Shown: positions 26,342 to 34,982, numbered from the stretch's first letter. The stretch is DNA of 64,000 nt from CAWGCE01 sp964480915 (GCA_964480915.1 CAYZRS010000008.1:62001-126000), one strand, 5' to 3'. Numbers and translations are program-made. The notes: a model not told the origin generated them from the letters alone.

Positions 26342-27217
26342 CTACTGCGCATGCGGTTCGTACGCGGCCGACATCTGGATCGCCACTTCACCGACGTTGT
26401 TGACTTCGAACGGAGCGATGGCAGGGCCCCGTTCCTCGGTCAAAGAGACCTTCGCTTTCATGTCGATGCCGAGCGTGCGGCAGGTGGCGACGGCGATCGT
26501 GATTTCGCCATGACAATCGAAGGAAGGTTGGTCCTGTTCATTCATCCGGCCGACAATCTGCGTTGCAAAGACGGCAGCAGCATGGTGATCGATGGCTGCG
26601 AGCCGCAGAAGACGCAGGTCAACACGTTCGGCTTCGTTGGCGAGTGCCGGACTGAGTAGCTCGGCAGCCAGTTCGGCTGGGAGCGACAGTTGCTCGCCAA
26701 TCTCGACCTTCTTGCCATTCAGGAACTGGGCGATGGGGTTCGTCTTGCCCACCGCTTGCATGTTTGCATCGACGATGGCCAATTCGTCGGCGGGTGGCTG
26801 AGTCCCATCCGTGTAGGTAATGATAAGCTCGGCTGTCTTGTCTGCCACATCACGACTGACCAAATAGCGCTTGCCGGCGACCGGTTGCGGTTGGGGACGG
26901 CTGAGCAGTTTTCCCGCGTCACGATCGGTCGCCGATTCGTAACTGACTTGGACCTGTGCTGTCCGTTCAGGGCGTCCTTCGATCACCAAGACCTTGCGGA
27001 TCTGTTCTGTCTTGCGATTTTTGGTGTCGGACGAAATCAGTTGTTGCGATTGCGTGAAGGTCGTTTGCAGGCGTGAGTGCGTTTGCACGCGCTGTTCCAC
27101 TTGTTGCCCGTTGACGGGGCGTACGAATGTGAAGGTGACCGATTTTGCTTCGCTCACCGCTGGGAAGCAAAACAGGGCCAGGAGAAGCCAGCGAGTCATG
27201 TTCAGCTGAAAATTCAT
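26342..27217 (-). CDS. Secreted protein of unknown function
   Basis: A 291-residue protein from ATG 27217, which gives a signal peptide (MNFQLNMTRWLLLALFCFP, cleavage after SEA). The frame continues 49 codons upstream, but that part overlaps the divergent gene at 27305 and carries no signal. The mature part is beta-rich, with no cysteine pairs or known catalytic motif (VTFTFVRPVNGQQVEQRVQT; KVEIGEQLSLPAELAAELL; AVDHHAAAVFATQIVG-like segment). The repeated hydrophobic-Val/Thr pattern suggests a beta-sandwich or a barrel-like envelope protein. It resembles conserved planctomycete hypotheticals; no function can be offered. Confidence 0.65.
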   Translation of the reverse strand: MNFQLNMTRWLLLALFCFPAVSEAKSVTFTFVRPVNGQQVEQRVQTHSRLQTTFTQSQQLISSDTKNRKTEQIRKVLVIEGRPERTAQVQVSYESATDRDAGKLLSRPQPQPVAGKRYLVSRDVADKTAELIITYTDGTQPPADELAIVDANMQAVGKTNPIAQFLNGKKVEIGEQLSLPAELAAELLSPALANEAERVDLRLLRLAAIDHHAAAVFATQIVGRMNEQDQPSFDCHGEITIAVATCRTLGIDMKAKVSLTEERGPAIAPFEVNNVGEVAIQMSAAYEPHAQ

Positions 27218-27304
27218 TTTGCACATCCTGCGGACGATCGATTTTCTGTGGGCGTCGTTGCTTGTCCAGTTTTGTAACGTGTCATTATTGGATAAGGTGG
27301 GCAG

Positions 27305-27712
27305 ATGCACCAAGACGAAGTCGAAACTCGGTTCGCCGCCTACCTGGCCCCCTTTGGAAACCACCCTACATTGCGCACGCGAGTGCTGGCAGTATTGTCG
27401 ACGTTGCCAGCAGAGGTGATCCGTGATTTCGTGGAAGACGACCGGTTCCAGGTTTCACTCGATAATTATCAGCCGGGGCTCGGGTCGCGAGTCTGGATGG
27501 CGTCTCCTCGTGGCGCGGGTGAATCGAGTCGCAGTGTGGTGCTCAAACCTCGACTCAACGAGGGATCGACCGAGTTTGCCTGCTACGTCGTGGCGCACGA
27601 GTTTGCTCACGCCTACTTGCGAAACGGTGGCTGGGGCGAGATCGAAGATCCCGAACTGGCCGCCGATGCCTTGGCCGCCAAGTGGGGATTCGATCGGCCT
27701 GCCAGCGGTTAG
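27305..27712 (+). CDS. Small zinc-metallopeptidase-like protein
   Basis: A 135-residue soluble protein with a zinc-binding motif HEFAH at about residues 97-101 (YVVAHEFAHAYLRNGGW) and a plausible third ligand, Glu or Asp, in IEDPELAADALAAKWGF about 20 residues later. This is the gluzincin layout of minimal ImmA/IrrE- or SprT-like domains. The N-terminal half is helical and has no membrane segment. It is divergent from the secreted protein at 26342 and convergent with the PQQ propeller. Whether it cleaves proteins is unknown; it may act as a cytoplasmic quality-control or regulator-cleaving protease. Confidence 0.68.
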   Translation: MHQDEVETRFAAYLAPFGNHPTLRTRVLAVLSTLPAEVIRDFVEDDRFQVSLDNYQPGLGSRVWMASPRGAGESSRSVVLKPRLNEGSTEFACYVVAHEFAHAYLRNGGWGEIEDPELAADALAAKWGFDRPASG

Positions 27713-27736
27713 CCGATTATCGCGCAAAGCGGTCAC

Positions 27737-29050
27737 TTACTTCCACTTGTAAGCCGTCAGCGCGTTCAATTCACGCACGAACAAGTGACCATCCACGACG
27801 GCCAGGTGAGCCCAGGTTGGATCGTCGCTGATCTGCAACGTATCTAGCAGCTCGAACTTCGTAGGATCGGCTTTGATCAGTAGCAATTCGCCCCGTTCGT
27901 CCAGTGCGAGAATCTTGTCTCCGTTCGCCACCAGACTGGCGTATTTTCCATAGCCCGTCGACCGCCATGCCTCCTCTCCCGTTTTTAGGTTGAGGCAAGT
28001 AAAGCGTTGATTCTTCAAGTGCATGTAGGCATAGTCGCCGATGACAACTGGAGTCGACATGTAGGCCTGTGCTTTATGTTGCCAAGCTTCGGTGACGGCA
28101 TATTCTTCTCCTTCTTTCTTGAACGAGAGTAACAACGAACGACCGCTGTGGGCGCTGGTGAAGACGCCCTCTTCGAAGAGCGTCGGAGTGAGGATGTTCA
28201 TGCCACGGAACGCTTCGATCTCGCGTGACCAAAGTTCTCTGCCGTCATCGAGGGCGATGCCTTTCAGTTCGTTCCGAGTTTGAACCAGCAGCATCGTTTC
28301 GCCATGGATTGTGGCGATCGCCGGAGAAGAGAAGGCGCTGCCGTACATGCCGCCGCCGTCTTCGGCCGATTGCCAGACGATGTGACCGTTGGTTTTGTCG
28401 AGTTTGATAAAGCAGCCGCCCGCTTGGACAAAAATGTGACCGCCAACAACCAACGGCGAACTAACGAAACCGAAAGAAGGTAGCTCGGTTCCCAGCTGTT
28501 CCACAAAATCGACTCGCCATTTTTCAGCACCTGTTTCGACATCTAAAGCGACGAGCACATCGCGGATGCCGGCGACGTAGAGCGTTTGGCCATCGCAAGC
28601 TGGTGTCGCTCGAATCCAACTGCCATTGGAACGAGCGAAGAATGGCACTTTCATAGCGCCTTCCCATTCTTTTTGCCAAACCTCTTTTCCCGTGGCTCGA
28701 TCAAGGGCGTGGACGACTTCGGTTTTCTTGTCCTTGGTTTCTGTGGTGAAAACCAGCCTGTCGTTCACGATCGGCCCCGAATAGCTGGGCCCCAGTTCGA
28801 CTCGCCAAACTTGCTCGAGCTGGCCGGTCAGTTGATTGGGCCAGGCGCCGCCATGGAATTGGGCGTCCCGGTTAGGGCCGCGCCACTGCAGCCATTGATT
28901 GGTGTCGCTGCTGGTTGCCGAGGCGATGCTTGTGGCGACTTCCGTGCCGGTGGCCGTCTCTTGGGCCTGGCACCAAGTCGTGCAACCTGCGGAGCCAATG
29001 GCAACGAGCATCGCGATGGGCGATGAAATGAGTTTTGCAAATCGGAACAT
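27737..29050 (-). CDS. PQQ-like beta-propeller repeat protein, exported
   Basis: A 437-residue protein with an N-terminal export signal (MFRFAKLISSPIAMLVAIGSAGC) that may be a lipobox or a Sec signal. The rest is an eight-bladed quinoprotein-like propeller: recurrent segments such as VHALDRATGKEVWQKEW, LVALDVETGAEKWRVDF, IALDDGRELWSREI and CLNLKTGEEAWRS. The motif W-R-G-P-N-R-D near the mature N-terminus is typical of planctomycete PQQ/BamB-like proteins. No PQQ-binding cysteine pair or catalytic residues of alcohol dehydrogenases are seen, so it is probably a structural or binding propeller. It lies directly downstream of the cyclopropane-synthase-like gene (29066) on the same strand, 15 bases away. 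Confidence 0.85.
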   Translation of the reverse strand: MFRFAKLISSPIAMLVAIGSAGCTTWCQAQETATGTEVATSIASATSSDTNQWLQWRGPNRDAQFHGGAWPNQLTGQLEQVWRVELGPSYSGPIVNDRLVFTTETKDKKTEVVHALDRATGKEVWQKEWEGAMKVPFFARSNGSWIRATPACDGQTLYVAGIRDVLVALDVETGAEKWRVDFVEQLGTELPSFGFVSSPLVVGGHIFVQAGGCFIKLDKTNGHIVWQSAEDGGGMYGSAFSSPAIATIHGETMLLVQTRNELKGIALDDGRELWSREIEAFRGMNILTPTLFEEGVFTSAHSGRSLLLSFKKEGEEYAVTEAWQHKAQAYMSTPVVIGDYAYMHLKNQRFTCLNLKTGEEAWRSTGYGKYASLVANGDKILALDERGELLLIKADPTKFELLDTLQISDDPTWAHLAVVDGHLFVRELNALTAYKWK

Positions 29051-29065
29051 GTGTCATTCTCAGTG

Positions 29066-30157
29066 TCAGTTGGTGTTCAGCTTTTTAGTTTCGTCTTCCG
29101 AATCAGCGTTGCCGTTCGCCGGCATTTTTTCCCACAGGTAATGGCCGACGAACCATTCCTCTCCTCGGTTGTACGCGAACAGCTCGGCACAGGCCATGTA
29201 GAAGATTCGCCAACGTTGGATCTGCAGCTCGACCCGCGTCGCATCGAGCTCTTTTGCAAAGAGCGACCGGATGGACGAGAGTTGAGCGTCGAGGCGTGAA
29301 AGCCATGCTTCGCAGGTGCGCGCGTAATGCCGACCATTCACTTTCCATTGCTCTCGCAGCACGAAATCTTCCTGGAATTCGGCGAACAAATCATACGAAG
29401 GCATGATGCCACCCGTGAAGAAATGTCGTGCCATCCAATCATTGTCGCCATCGACGGCAAATTCGTACGGATGCGTCTGGTGACAAAAGATGTGAACAAA
29501 CAACTTGCCGGTTTGCCTTAGACAACCGGCGATCGTTCGCAATAGCTGTTCATAGTTTCGCATGTGCTCGAACATTTCGATCGAGACGACTCGATCGAAT
29601 GATCCTGGCGGCTCGAACCCTCGCATGTCGGCGGTGATGATTTCGAGGTTCTCCAATTGGCGAACTCGAGCTTGCTGCAAAATGAACTCGCGCTGTGGCT
29701 TGGAATTGGATACGCCGACGACTTTCGCTTGCGGGAAATGTTCGGCGACGTAGAGGCTGAACGAGCCCCAGCCGCATCCCAGGTCGAGTATCCGTTGTCC
29801 ATCTGCGATGGCGGCTCGTTCACAGGTCAGCCGCAGCATCGATTCTTCTGCGGCGGGTAGCGCGTCGTTGGGAGCGTCGAAATGGCAACAGCTGTACTTC
29901 AACCGTGGGCCGAGCGATTGTTCGAAGAAGGCGGGCGGAACCTCGTAGTGTTGCGAATTGGCGGCTGAGGTATGCACGGCGATCGGTTGTTGCCGCAAGA
30001 ACTCGGCAAACTTCCGCGCGACTTCCTGGCCGTCGCCGTCAAGTTTGCGAAGTCTTTTGGTCAACAGACGCCGGATGCCGATGCGAATGAGCCAGTCTGG
30101 TAGCAGGCGTCGTTCGGCGAGCGTGATTGGATGGAACTGCAAACGCGTGTCGCTCAT
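29066..30157 (-). CDS. Cyclopropane-fatty-acyl-phospholipid synthase-like methyltransferase (second copy)
   Basis: A 363-residue S-adenosylmethionine methyltransferase. The SAM motif ILDLGCGWGSFSLYVAEHFP, HYEVPPAFFEQSLGPRLKYS at the N-terminus of the domain, and the later segment FFTGGIMPSYDLFAEFQEDF place it in the Cfa/coclaurine-methyltransferase superfamily. Cfa enzymes methylate the double bond of membrane lipid acyl chains. It lacks the longer N-terminal domain of the first Cfa in this cluster, so the substrate may differ (acyl lipid or small molecule). It is on the same strand as, and downstream of, the DUF2293 gene and the DUF1365-Cfa genes. Confidence 0.85.
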   Translation of the reverse strand: MSDTRLQFHPITLAERRLLPDWLIRIGIRRLLTKRLRKLDGDGQEVARKFAEFLRQQPIAVHTSAANSQHYEVPPAFFEQSLGPRLKYSCCHFDAPNDALPAAEESMLRLTCERAAIADGQRILDLGCGWGSFSLYVAEHFPQAKVVGVSNSKPQREFILQQARVRQLENLEIITADMRGFEPPGSFDRVVSIEMFEHMRNYEQLLRTIAGCLRQTGKLFVHIFCHQTHPYEFAVDGDNDWMARHFFTGGIMPSYDLFAEFQEDFVLREQWKVNGRHYARTCEAWLSRLDAQLSSIRSLFAKELDATRVELQIQRWRIFYMACAELFAYNRGEEWFVGHYLWEKMPANGNADSEDETKKLNTN

Positions 30158-30209
30158 GATGACTGCTGGCTCCTCAAAAGCGGCTCGCCTACCCGCGCGT
30201 CTTCGACCG

Positions 30210-30893
30210 CTAGGCTTTTGATTCGAGCGCGTATCGAAGCGGGCAGTTTTCGAGGTGGGACGCTTCGCCTTGGCGATACTTGTGCAGCAGTCGTCGTGAT
30301 TGTTCGGCCAGCAGCCGCCTGGTTTCTCGCCGTTTGCCGCGGATACGAGGAATCTTCATGTTGTCGTAGGCCGTTGTTTGATGTCGCATCCAGGCAATCA
30401 CGGCCGATTCGGCGCGCCGTTCGATGGGGATACGTTGGGTCCGGGCCACCGTGCCGCTGCCAACCGGCGTCGCGTGGGTCGTGACTGCTTGGGCGAGTTG
30501 TTTGGCCAGGTCTGCGTGGGCATCGTGAAAGTCGAGAAACTGCAAGACGGCTCCCTGGAAATCCTCGACGTAGGCTGTCTGTTTCTTTTCTCGCCGCACG
30601 GCATCGGCTCGCCGCCGTTTGGCGTAAGCGTCCGTCGATCGTTCTGCGAGTAGATCTTGCTTGATGCTGGCGATACGACTTGCCGGCGCCCACACGCCTT
30701 TGGAAAAAGTGCGGCGTCCTTTTTTCTCCTGAACCGTCCAACTTGGTCCGGCCGCTTTGACGCGCCGCGTTAGGCCCGCATCGCCAGGTGGCAACAGTTC
30801 CCACCCCGCAGGCACTTCCAGCAGTTTCCCTGCGGAGGTCACCACTTTCCTCTCGCTGGGGCCAGGTGAAACAATCCTTGTTTCTGTTGGCAT
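30210..30893 (-). CDS. DUF2293 domain protein
   Basis: A 227-residue basic protein. The C-terminal part carries the DUF2293 pattern: AESAVIAWMRHQTTAYDNMK, then IPRIRGKRRETRRLLAEQSR. The N-terminal half has a KVVTSAGKLLEVPAGWELLP segment and a charged helix rich in Arg, Lys and Ala. No signal peptide or membrane helix. DUF2293 proteins have no established function; the conserved helical basic segment could bind nucleic acid. It sits between two cyclopropane-synthase-like genes on the same strand (gap 102 bases on one side, 52 on the other), an unexpected place for it. Confidence 0.8.
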   Translation of the reverse strand: MPTETRIVSPGPSERKVVTSAGKLLEVPAGWELLPPGDAGLTRRVKAAGPSWTVQEKKGRRTFSKGVWAPASRIASIKQDLLAERSTDAYAKRRRADAVRREKKQTAYVEDFQGAVLQFLDFHDAHADLAKQLAQAVTTHATPVGSGTVARTQRIPIERRAESAVIAWMRHQTTAYDNMKIPRIRGKRRETRRLLAEQSRRLLHKYRQGEASHLENCPLRYALESKA

Positions 30894-30995
30894 GAATGAC
30901 TCCGAAGTTTAACCGTGCGTGGGGGCAGGAGGCCGCTGCGAAGCGAAAGCGGCACCGTCTTGGCGTCTCATGATACTGCGGATCGCGAACGTCGA

Positions 30996-32345
30996 TCAAT
31001 TCGATTCATCCTTTGCCAGCGGACAGCAGGGCAGGGCCGGCACTTCGATGAGGGCACGGCACTCGGGTTTGGCAAGTACGAGCTGGCAAACATCGACTTG
31101 GCGTTCCCAGAAGCCGGCCTCGCAGTAGCAGAAATAGTATTCCCAGGCACGCAGAAATCGATCGTCCACAGCCAGCTGACGTATTTGCGAGAGGTTCCGC
31201 TCGAACTGGTTGCGCCACAGAGAGAGCGTTTTCGCGTAATGATCGGCGAACGTTTCGAAATGGATCGGCTGGAAATCGGTCGCCGCCGAAATCGCTTGAT
31301 GCATTGTCTTGACCGAAGGGAGGCAGCCGCCGGGGAAAATGTGCCGTTGGATGAAATCGACATTCCTACGATAGCGGTCATACCGTTGGTCGGGGATGGT
31401 GATCGCCTGCAGCGCCATCATGCCGTCCGGTTTCAGCAATTCGCAGCATTGGCCGAAAAAGGTCTTGAGGTATTTGTGGCCGACGGCTTCGATCATTTCG
31501 ATGGAGACGAGCTTGTCAAATTGTCCTTCCAGATCACGATAATCGCGATTTAGCAGTGTGACACGATCCGAGACTCCGGCTTGCTCGATCCGTTCCTTAG
31601 CGACGGTGAATTGCTCGGCCGAGATCGTGGTCGTCGTGACTCGGCAGCCGTACCGTTGTGCCGCAAAAATGGCAAAGCCGCCCCAGCCCGTGCCGATCTC
31701 AAGCACGTGATCCTTAGGTTGCAGTTGAAGTTTTTGACAGAGCCGATCGTACTTGGCCAAGGAGGCATCGAGCATCGAACTGGTGGGCTCATCAAAAAGC
31801 CCTGACGAGTAGGTCATGGTTGGATCGAGAAAGAGCCGAAAGAATTCGTTGCCCAGGTCGTAGTGAGCGGCGATGTTGCGGCGACTTCCCGAACGCGAAT
31901 TTTGCTGACTCCAATTCCAAACGCGACGTACTGCATTGATCGCAACCGCCCGCCCGCCGTTGATTTGCTCAAGCACCTGCCGATTTTGAGCCATGACTCG
32001 GAGCACGCCCAGCAGGTCGTCGGTCTGCCATTCTCCGGCAAGATAAGATTCGGCCGCTCCCAAACTGCCGCCGAGGACGGCGCTGCGATAAAAGCCGGCG
32101 TCGTGCACGGTGAGCGTCGCCGAAAGGCCCGCTTGTGCATCGCCGAAGTGGGTGGTGGTTCCCGCTTCGCGAACGACCAGCGATCCCGTTCGCAGTGCTG
32201 ACAATTGCCGGTGAACCAGCTTCCGGTAGCGGTTGTGGCGACGATCGAGCTGCACTGACGAATCTACAGTGTCATCGCGTTGGCTGCGTCGGGGCGGTTG
32301 GGTCTTTTGGATGGATGAACGTAGAACGGACATTTCTTTCGCCAT
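30996..32345 (-). CDS. cfa: Cyclopropane-fatty-acyl-phospholipid synthase
   Basis: A 449-residue SAM-dependent enzyme that adds a methylene or methyl group to unsaturated acyl chains of phospholipids. Motifs in order: YDLGNEFFRLFLDPTMTYSS, VLEIGTGWGGFAIFAAQRYG (SAM loop), KLVSIEMIEAVGHKYLKTFF and FIQRHIFPGGCLPS. It follows the DUF1365 gene on the minus strand. The longest frame begins at 32345 and would overlap the DUF1365 end by 82 bases; a GTG at 32255 would avoid the overlap and still keep the whole recognisable domain. Together with the FAD oxidoreductase and DUF1365 genes it forms a lipid-modification operon known from many bacteria. Confidence 0.93.
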   Translation of the reverse strand: MAKEMSVLRSSIQKTQPPRRSQRDDTVDSSVQLDRRHNRYRKLVHRQLSALRTGSLVVREAGTTTHFGDAQAGLSATLTVHDAGFYRSAVLGGSLGAAESYLAGEWQTDDLLGVLRVMAQNRQVLEQINGGRAVAINAVRRVWNWSQQNSRSGSRRNIAAHYDLGNEFFRLFLDPTMTYSSGLFDEPTSSMLDASLAKYDRLCQKLQLQPKDHVLEIGTGWGGFAIFAAQRYGCRVTTTTISAEQFTVAKERIEQAGVSDRVTLLNRDYRDLEGQFDKLVSIEMIEAVGHKYLKTFFGQCCELLKPDGMMALQAITIPDQRYDRYRRNVDFIQRHIFPGGCLPSVKTMHQAISAATDFQPIHFETFADHYAKTLSLWRNQFERNLSQIRQLAVDDRFLRAWEYYFCYCEAGFWERQVDVCQLVLAKPECRALIEVPALPCCPLAKDESN

Positions 32346-33088
32346 AGTCGTAGGGCTTCAAGGTGGATCGCTCCCAACGTTTGCAGGGAGGTTACAGGGA
32401 AACGGATGAGTGATCGTGCCAGGGCCGCATCGGTTAAGGGGCGGCGCTGAAGGGTTAGGCCGGCTTGGAAGAGCGGCTTGGTGGCTTGCTGAACTGCCAA
32501 TGTCACCGATAGCTGCTCGTCAGGTTCCGTCAGCCGCCAATCGTAGGTCGAATCCATATCCATGAAGGGGGAGACATGGAACTGTTTGGTATGACGATAT
32601 CGCAAAGCCGAATCGTCTACGCGGGTGGCCGCATTGAGCACGTACCAGTGCCGCTCGCGCCACGGCGTGTTGTTCACTTCGGCCACAACGGTATGGAGGT
32701 TTTCCGCTTCGTCGTTGCAGAAGTAGAGGCACAGGGGGCTGAAGTAAAAACCGAATTGCCGCAGCGGGGTCAAAATGCGGATGCGGCCTCGCGGGACTTC
32801 GCAGCCGGTTGCCGCGATTTGATCTCGAACAAAGTCGGCGAGGTCGGCCGGCTCAGTCATCGGGCTCCGCTCGTCAGGCTGCTTCGCATGGGTGGACACG
32901 GGGCCGTGGTCAGCAGCTCGGAACGAATACGGGTGACGCTTTTGGTTTGAAAATAGCCGTAAGTTGCCCACAAGATCGGGGATTTCTTCCAGATCTAAGC
33001 AAAACCAACGTACCGAGTATTGCAGCCGATGTTCTATCGGGCGGCAACGCGCGTGCGTGACTCGTCCTTCGTAGATACAGCTGTGCAT
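32264..33088 (-). CDS. DUF1365 domain protein
   Basis: A 274-residue protein with the family N-terminus SCIYEGRVTHARCRPIEHRL followed by a conserved aromatic strand (YSVRWFCLDLEE) and later segments FNDEAENLHTVVAEVNNTPW-like and KQFHVSPFMDMDSTYDWRL. DUF1365 genes nearly always travel with an FAD-dependent amine-oxidase-like gene and a Cfa-type methyltransferase, as here; a role in processing or presenting unusual acyl chains is inferred. The start codon lies 55 bases inside the end of the FAD oxidoreductase gene, which implies translational coupling. The overlap cannot be shortened without losing the family N-terminus. Confidence 0.93.
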   Translation of the reverse strand: MHSCIYEGRVTHARCRPIEHRLQYSVRWFCLDLEEIPDLVGNLRLFSNQKRHPYSFRAADHGPVSTHAKQPDERSPMTEPADLADFVRDQIAATGCEVPRGRIRILTPLRQFGFYFSPLCLYFCNDEAENLHTVVAEVNNTPWRERHWYVLNAATRVDDSALRYRHTKQFHVSPFMDMDSTYDWRLTEPDEQLSVTLAVQQATKPLFQAGLTLQRRPLTDAALARSLIRFPVTSLQTLGAIHLEALRLWRKKCPFYVHPSKRPNRPDAANAMTL

Positions 33089-34365
33089 TTCGCTTCGTGA
33101 TCGTTCAAGTGAGATAAATCGATGTCAAATTGTCGCGCTACGGCGAGCGCACTATTCACGCCATCTTCGTGGAAGCCGTACCCCCAGTAAGCGCCACAGA
33201 AATAGCTGCGGCGCGTGCCGTTGATCTCGTCGTGACGCTGTTGAGCCGCCTCGCTGCCAACCTCGAAGACGGGATGAGCGTAGTTAAATTCGGCAAGCAA
33301 CTTGCTGGGATCGATCCGTTCCTGTGGATTGAGCGTGACACAGATGGGGCCCGGCGCGGCTAAGGATTGCAGGCGATTGAGGTCGTAGGTCAACGAGACC
33401 AGCCCGTCGGAGGCGGCCGGGATGTGATAGTTCCAACTAGCCCAAGCTTGGCGTCGGCGGGGCATCACGGAAGCGTCCGTATGCAGGATCGCTTTGTTTG
33501 CTTGATAGGGAAACGCATTCAGGATTTCCGTTTCTTCGGTCGACGCGTCTTTGCCCAAGAGCTGCAACGTTTGATCGGCGTGGGTAGCAAACACGACGGC
33601 GTCGTAGCAGTGGTTCGTGCCGTCATGCGGCTGCACTTCGACGTGGTCAGAGTGTCGGCGGACTGCAGCGATCGGGGTGTTCAACCGAACTCGGTCCTGA
33701 ATCGGTCTCAACAAGGCGGTGACGTACGCTTGCGAACGGCCCGCCACGGTCAACCACTGGGGACGATCTGTGAGCTGCAACAGGCCATGGTTGTGTAGGA
33801 ATCGCAGAATGAAATTGGCCGGAAACGAAAGGAATTCGGCGGGTCGCGCCGACCAGATGGCGGCGCCCATGGGGACTAAGTACTGGTCAACGAAGGCTTG
33901 GCCGAGTCGCTGTTGTGCAACGAATGCGCCGAGTGACAGTTTGCGTTTCGATTCCTCGGCTGTCACGAATGTCACGGCTGCCCGATTGAACCGGAGGATG
34001 TCTCGCAACATGCCAAGAAACGTTGGACTCACAAGATTTCGTCTTTGAGCGAACAGTCCATTCAGACTGCTACCTTGGTATTCCAAGCCCGTGCCATCAC
34101 ACTTGACGCTGAAGCTCATGTCACTCGGTTGCGATTCGATGCCCAGTTTCGCTAGTAGACGGAGGAAGTTGGGATAGGTCCGAGTGTTGAAGACCATGAA
34201 ACCGGTGTCCACTTCAAACCGGCGATCATACGCTGCGATGGTGACAGTGTTTGCGTGGCCGCCCGGTCGATCGTTCGCTTCAAAAAGCTCGACCGAGTGC
34301 CGAGTCGCCAAGAGACGGGCGCAGAGACTGCCGCTAATTCCCGTCCCGACCACAGCAATCCGCAT
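33034..34365 (-). CDS. FAD-dependent amine-oxidase/desaturase-like oxidoreductase
   Basis: A 443-residue flavoprotein. The N-terminus MRIAVVGTGISGSLCARLLA is the Rossmann dinucleotide fold, followed by VELFEANDRPGGHANTV (the GG-doublet motif) and VDTGFMVFNTRTYPNFLRLL. The C-terminus SYFCGAYWGYGFHEDGVNSAL is the conserved FAD-contact region. This subfamily is typically the first gene of FAD-DUF1365-Cfa operons and is thought to oxidise or desaturate lipid acyl chains. ATG 34365 is chosen because the frame upstream (to 34437) has no Rossmann-compatible start. Its leader is unusually long if transcription begins near the structured RNA, about 490 bases upstream. Confidence 0.92.
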   Translation of the reverse strand: MRIAVVGTGISGSLCARLLATRHSVELFEANDRPGGHANTVTIAAYDRRFEVDTGFMVFNTRTYPNFLRLLAKLGIESQPSDMSFSVKCDGTGLEYQGSSLNGLFAQRRNLVSPTFLGMLRDILRFNRAAVTFVTAEESKRKLSLGAFVAQQRLGQAFVDQYLVPMGAAIWSARPAEFLSFPANFILRFLHNHGLLQLTDRPQWLTVAGRSQAYVTALLRPIQDRVRLNTPIAAVRRHSDHVEVQPHDGTNHCYDAVVFATHADQTLQLLGKDASTEETEILNAFPYQANKAILHTDASVMPRRRQAWASWNYHIPAASDGLVSLTYDLNRLQSLAAPGPICVTLNPQERIDPSKLLAEFNYAHPVFEVGSEAAQQRHDEINGTRRSYFCGAYWGYGFHEDGVNSALAVARQFDIDLSHLNDHEAKCTAVSTKDESRTRVAAR

Positions 34366-34852
34366 GAACACGCCTATTATTGAAGATCGTTTCCAGAAAC
34401 TTGCAGTATTCGTCTGAGCGAGGTTTTGAACACCCATACGATGGCGAATTGACCTGTTTGACTGGGATTAATTCAGCCAGTGGAGAGACTGGGTGGGACG
34501 AGCAGCATCCGCTGTGTGGAATGGGGCGATTCCCGCCCGTCAGACGGGGCACATGTTCAATCGCCCAGCATTCACGCGCGTCGAATTGCAGAACGGCGAC
34601 GGCATCCGAGAAGCGGGTGCACGTAGCCGTCAGTTGGTGCCCAGGCGCGACTCGGCTGTAGCTGGCGATTTCGATTTGTCACAACGCAGGTCGACCGTCG
34701 CTGACGGTGACACCCGCTTTTCGTCGGAGATTGCGAACGAAGTTTTTTCGACTGCGCGGCGGGATCACCAAGGGAAAGTGGCTCGCCAAAGAAAGGCGGG
34801 CGTTAACAGAGGACGCTAGAAAACAAGGCGCAGAAGAGCGCGTCGAGCGCAT
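34366..34852. other. Gene-free interval between the FAD oxidoreductase and the structured RNA
   Basis: About 490 bases with no convincing gene on either strand. A 6-bp hairpin with a three-base loop (ACCGTC 34694-34699, GACGGT 34703-34708) is present. The minus-strand promoter of the FAD oxidoreductase operon should lie here, but no strong -35/-10 pair was found. Confidence 0.4.
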
Positions 34853-34946
34853 AAAAAAAGGGGCCTCCGACGCGCCAATCCACATTGGCTCTTAGACAGT
34901 CAGGGGCAAGGCAACCGTCTAAGTAACTCGCTCGTCAGAGGCCCCG
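34853..34946 (-). ncRNA. Candidate structured RNA (three-way junction) ending in a T-run
   Basis: Read on the minus strand, a 13-pair closing stem (34945-34933 with 34872-34860) encloses two hairpins: CTTAGAC/GTCTAAG (34923-34917 with 34897-34891, 19-base loop) and GCCAAT/ATTGGC (34889-34884 with 34879-34874, four-base loop). The closing stem is immediately followed by seven T residues (34859-34853), the mark of an intrinsic terminator on this strand. Its only non-Watson-Crick position is a G-U pair on the minus strand, but a C-A mismatch on the plus strand, which supports the minus-strand reading. A further GNRA-capped hairpin, GTGCC/GGCAC (34963-34982), lies just upstream. No match to SRP, tmRNA, 6S or RNase P signature sequences was recognised. 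It could be a stand-alone small RNA or the terminator domain of a longer leader. Confidence 0.7.
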
Positions 34947-34982
34947 CGGGCCATTCGCTTATGTGCCTGCTTTCGCCGGCAC

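Noticed and set aside
30154..30999. A 281-codon minus-strand frame overlapping the DUF2293 gene in another phase
   Set aside because: DUF2293 at 30210-30893 has a family pattern; this frame is Arg/Pro-rich and shares no pattern.
34679..34895. Short frames on both strands beside the structured RNA
   Set aside because: The minus-strand frame (34679-34885) lies across the stem and T-run. The plus-strand frame (34707-34895) starts at a GTG without a ribosome site and is only Arg/Lys-rich. The RNA structure explains the region better.
34853..34946. Interpretation of the structured RNA as SRP, tmRNA or RNase P RNA
   Set aside because: The SRP tetraloop/AGCAG signature, a tmRNA tag frame and RNase P core words were looked for and not found; it is listed as unassigned.
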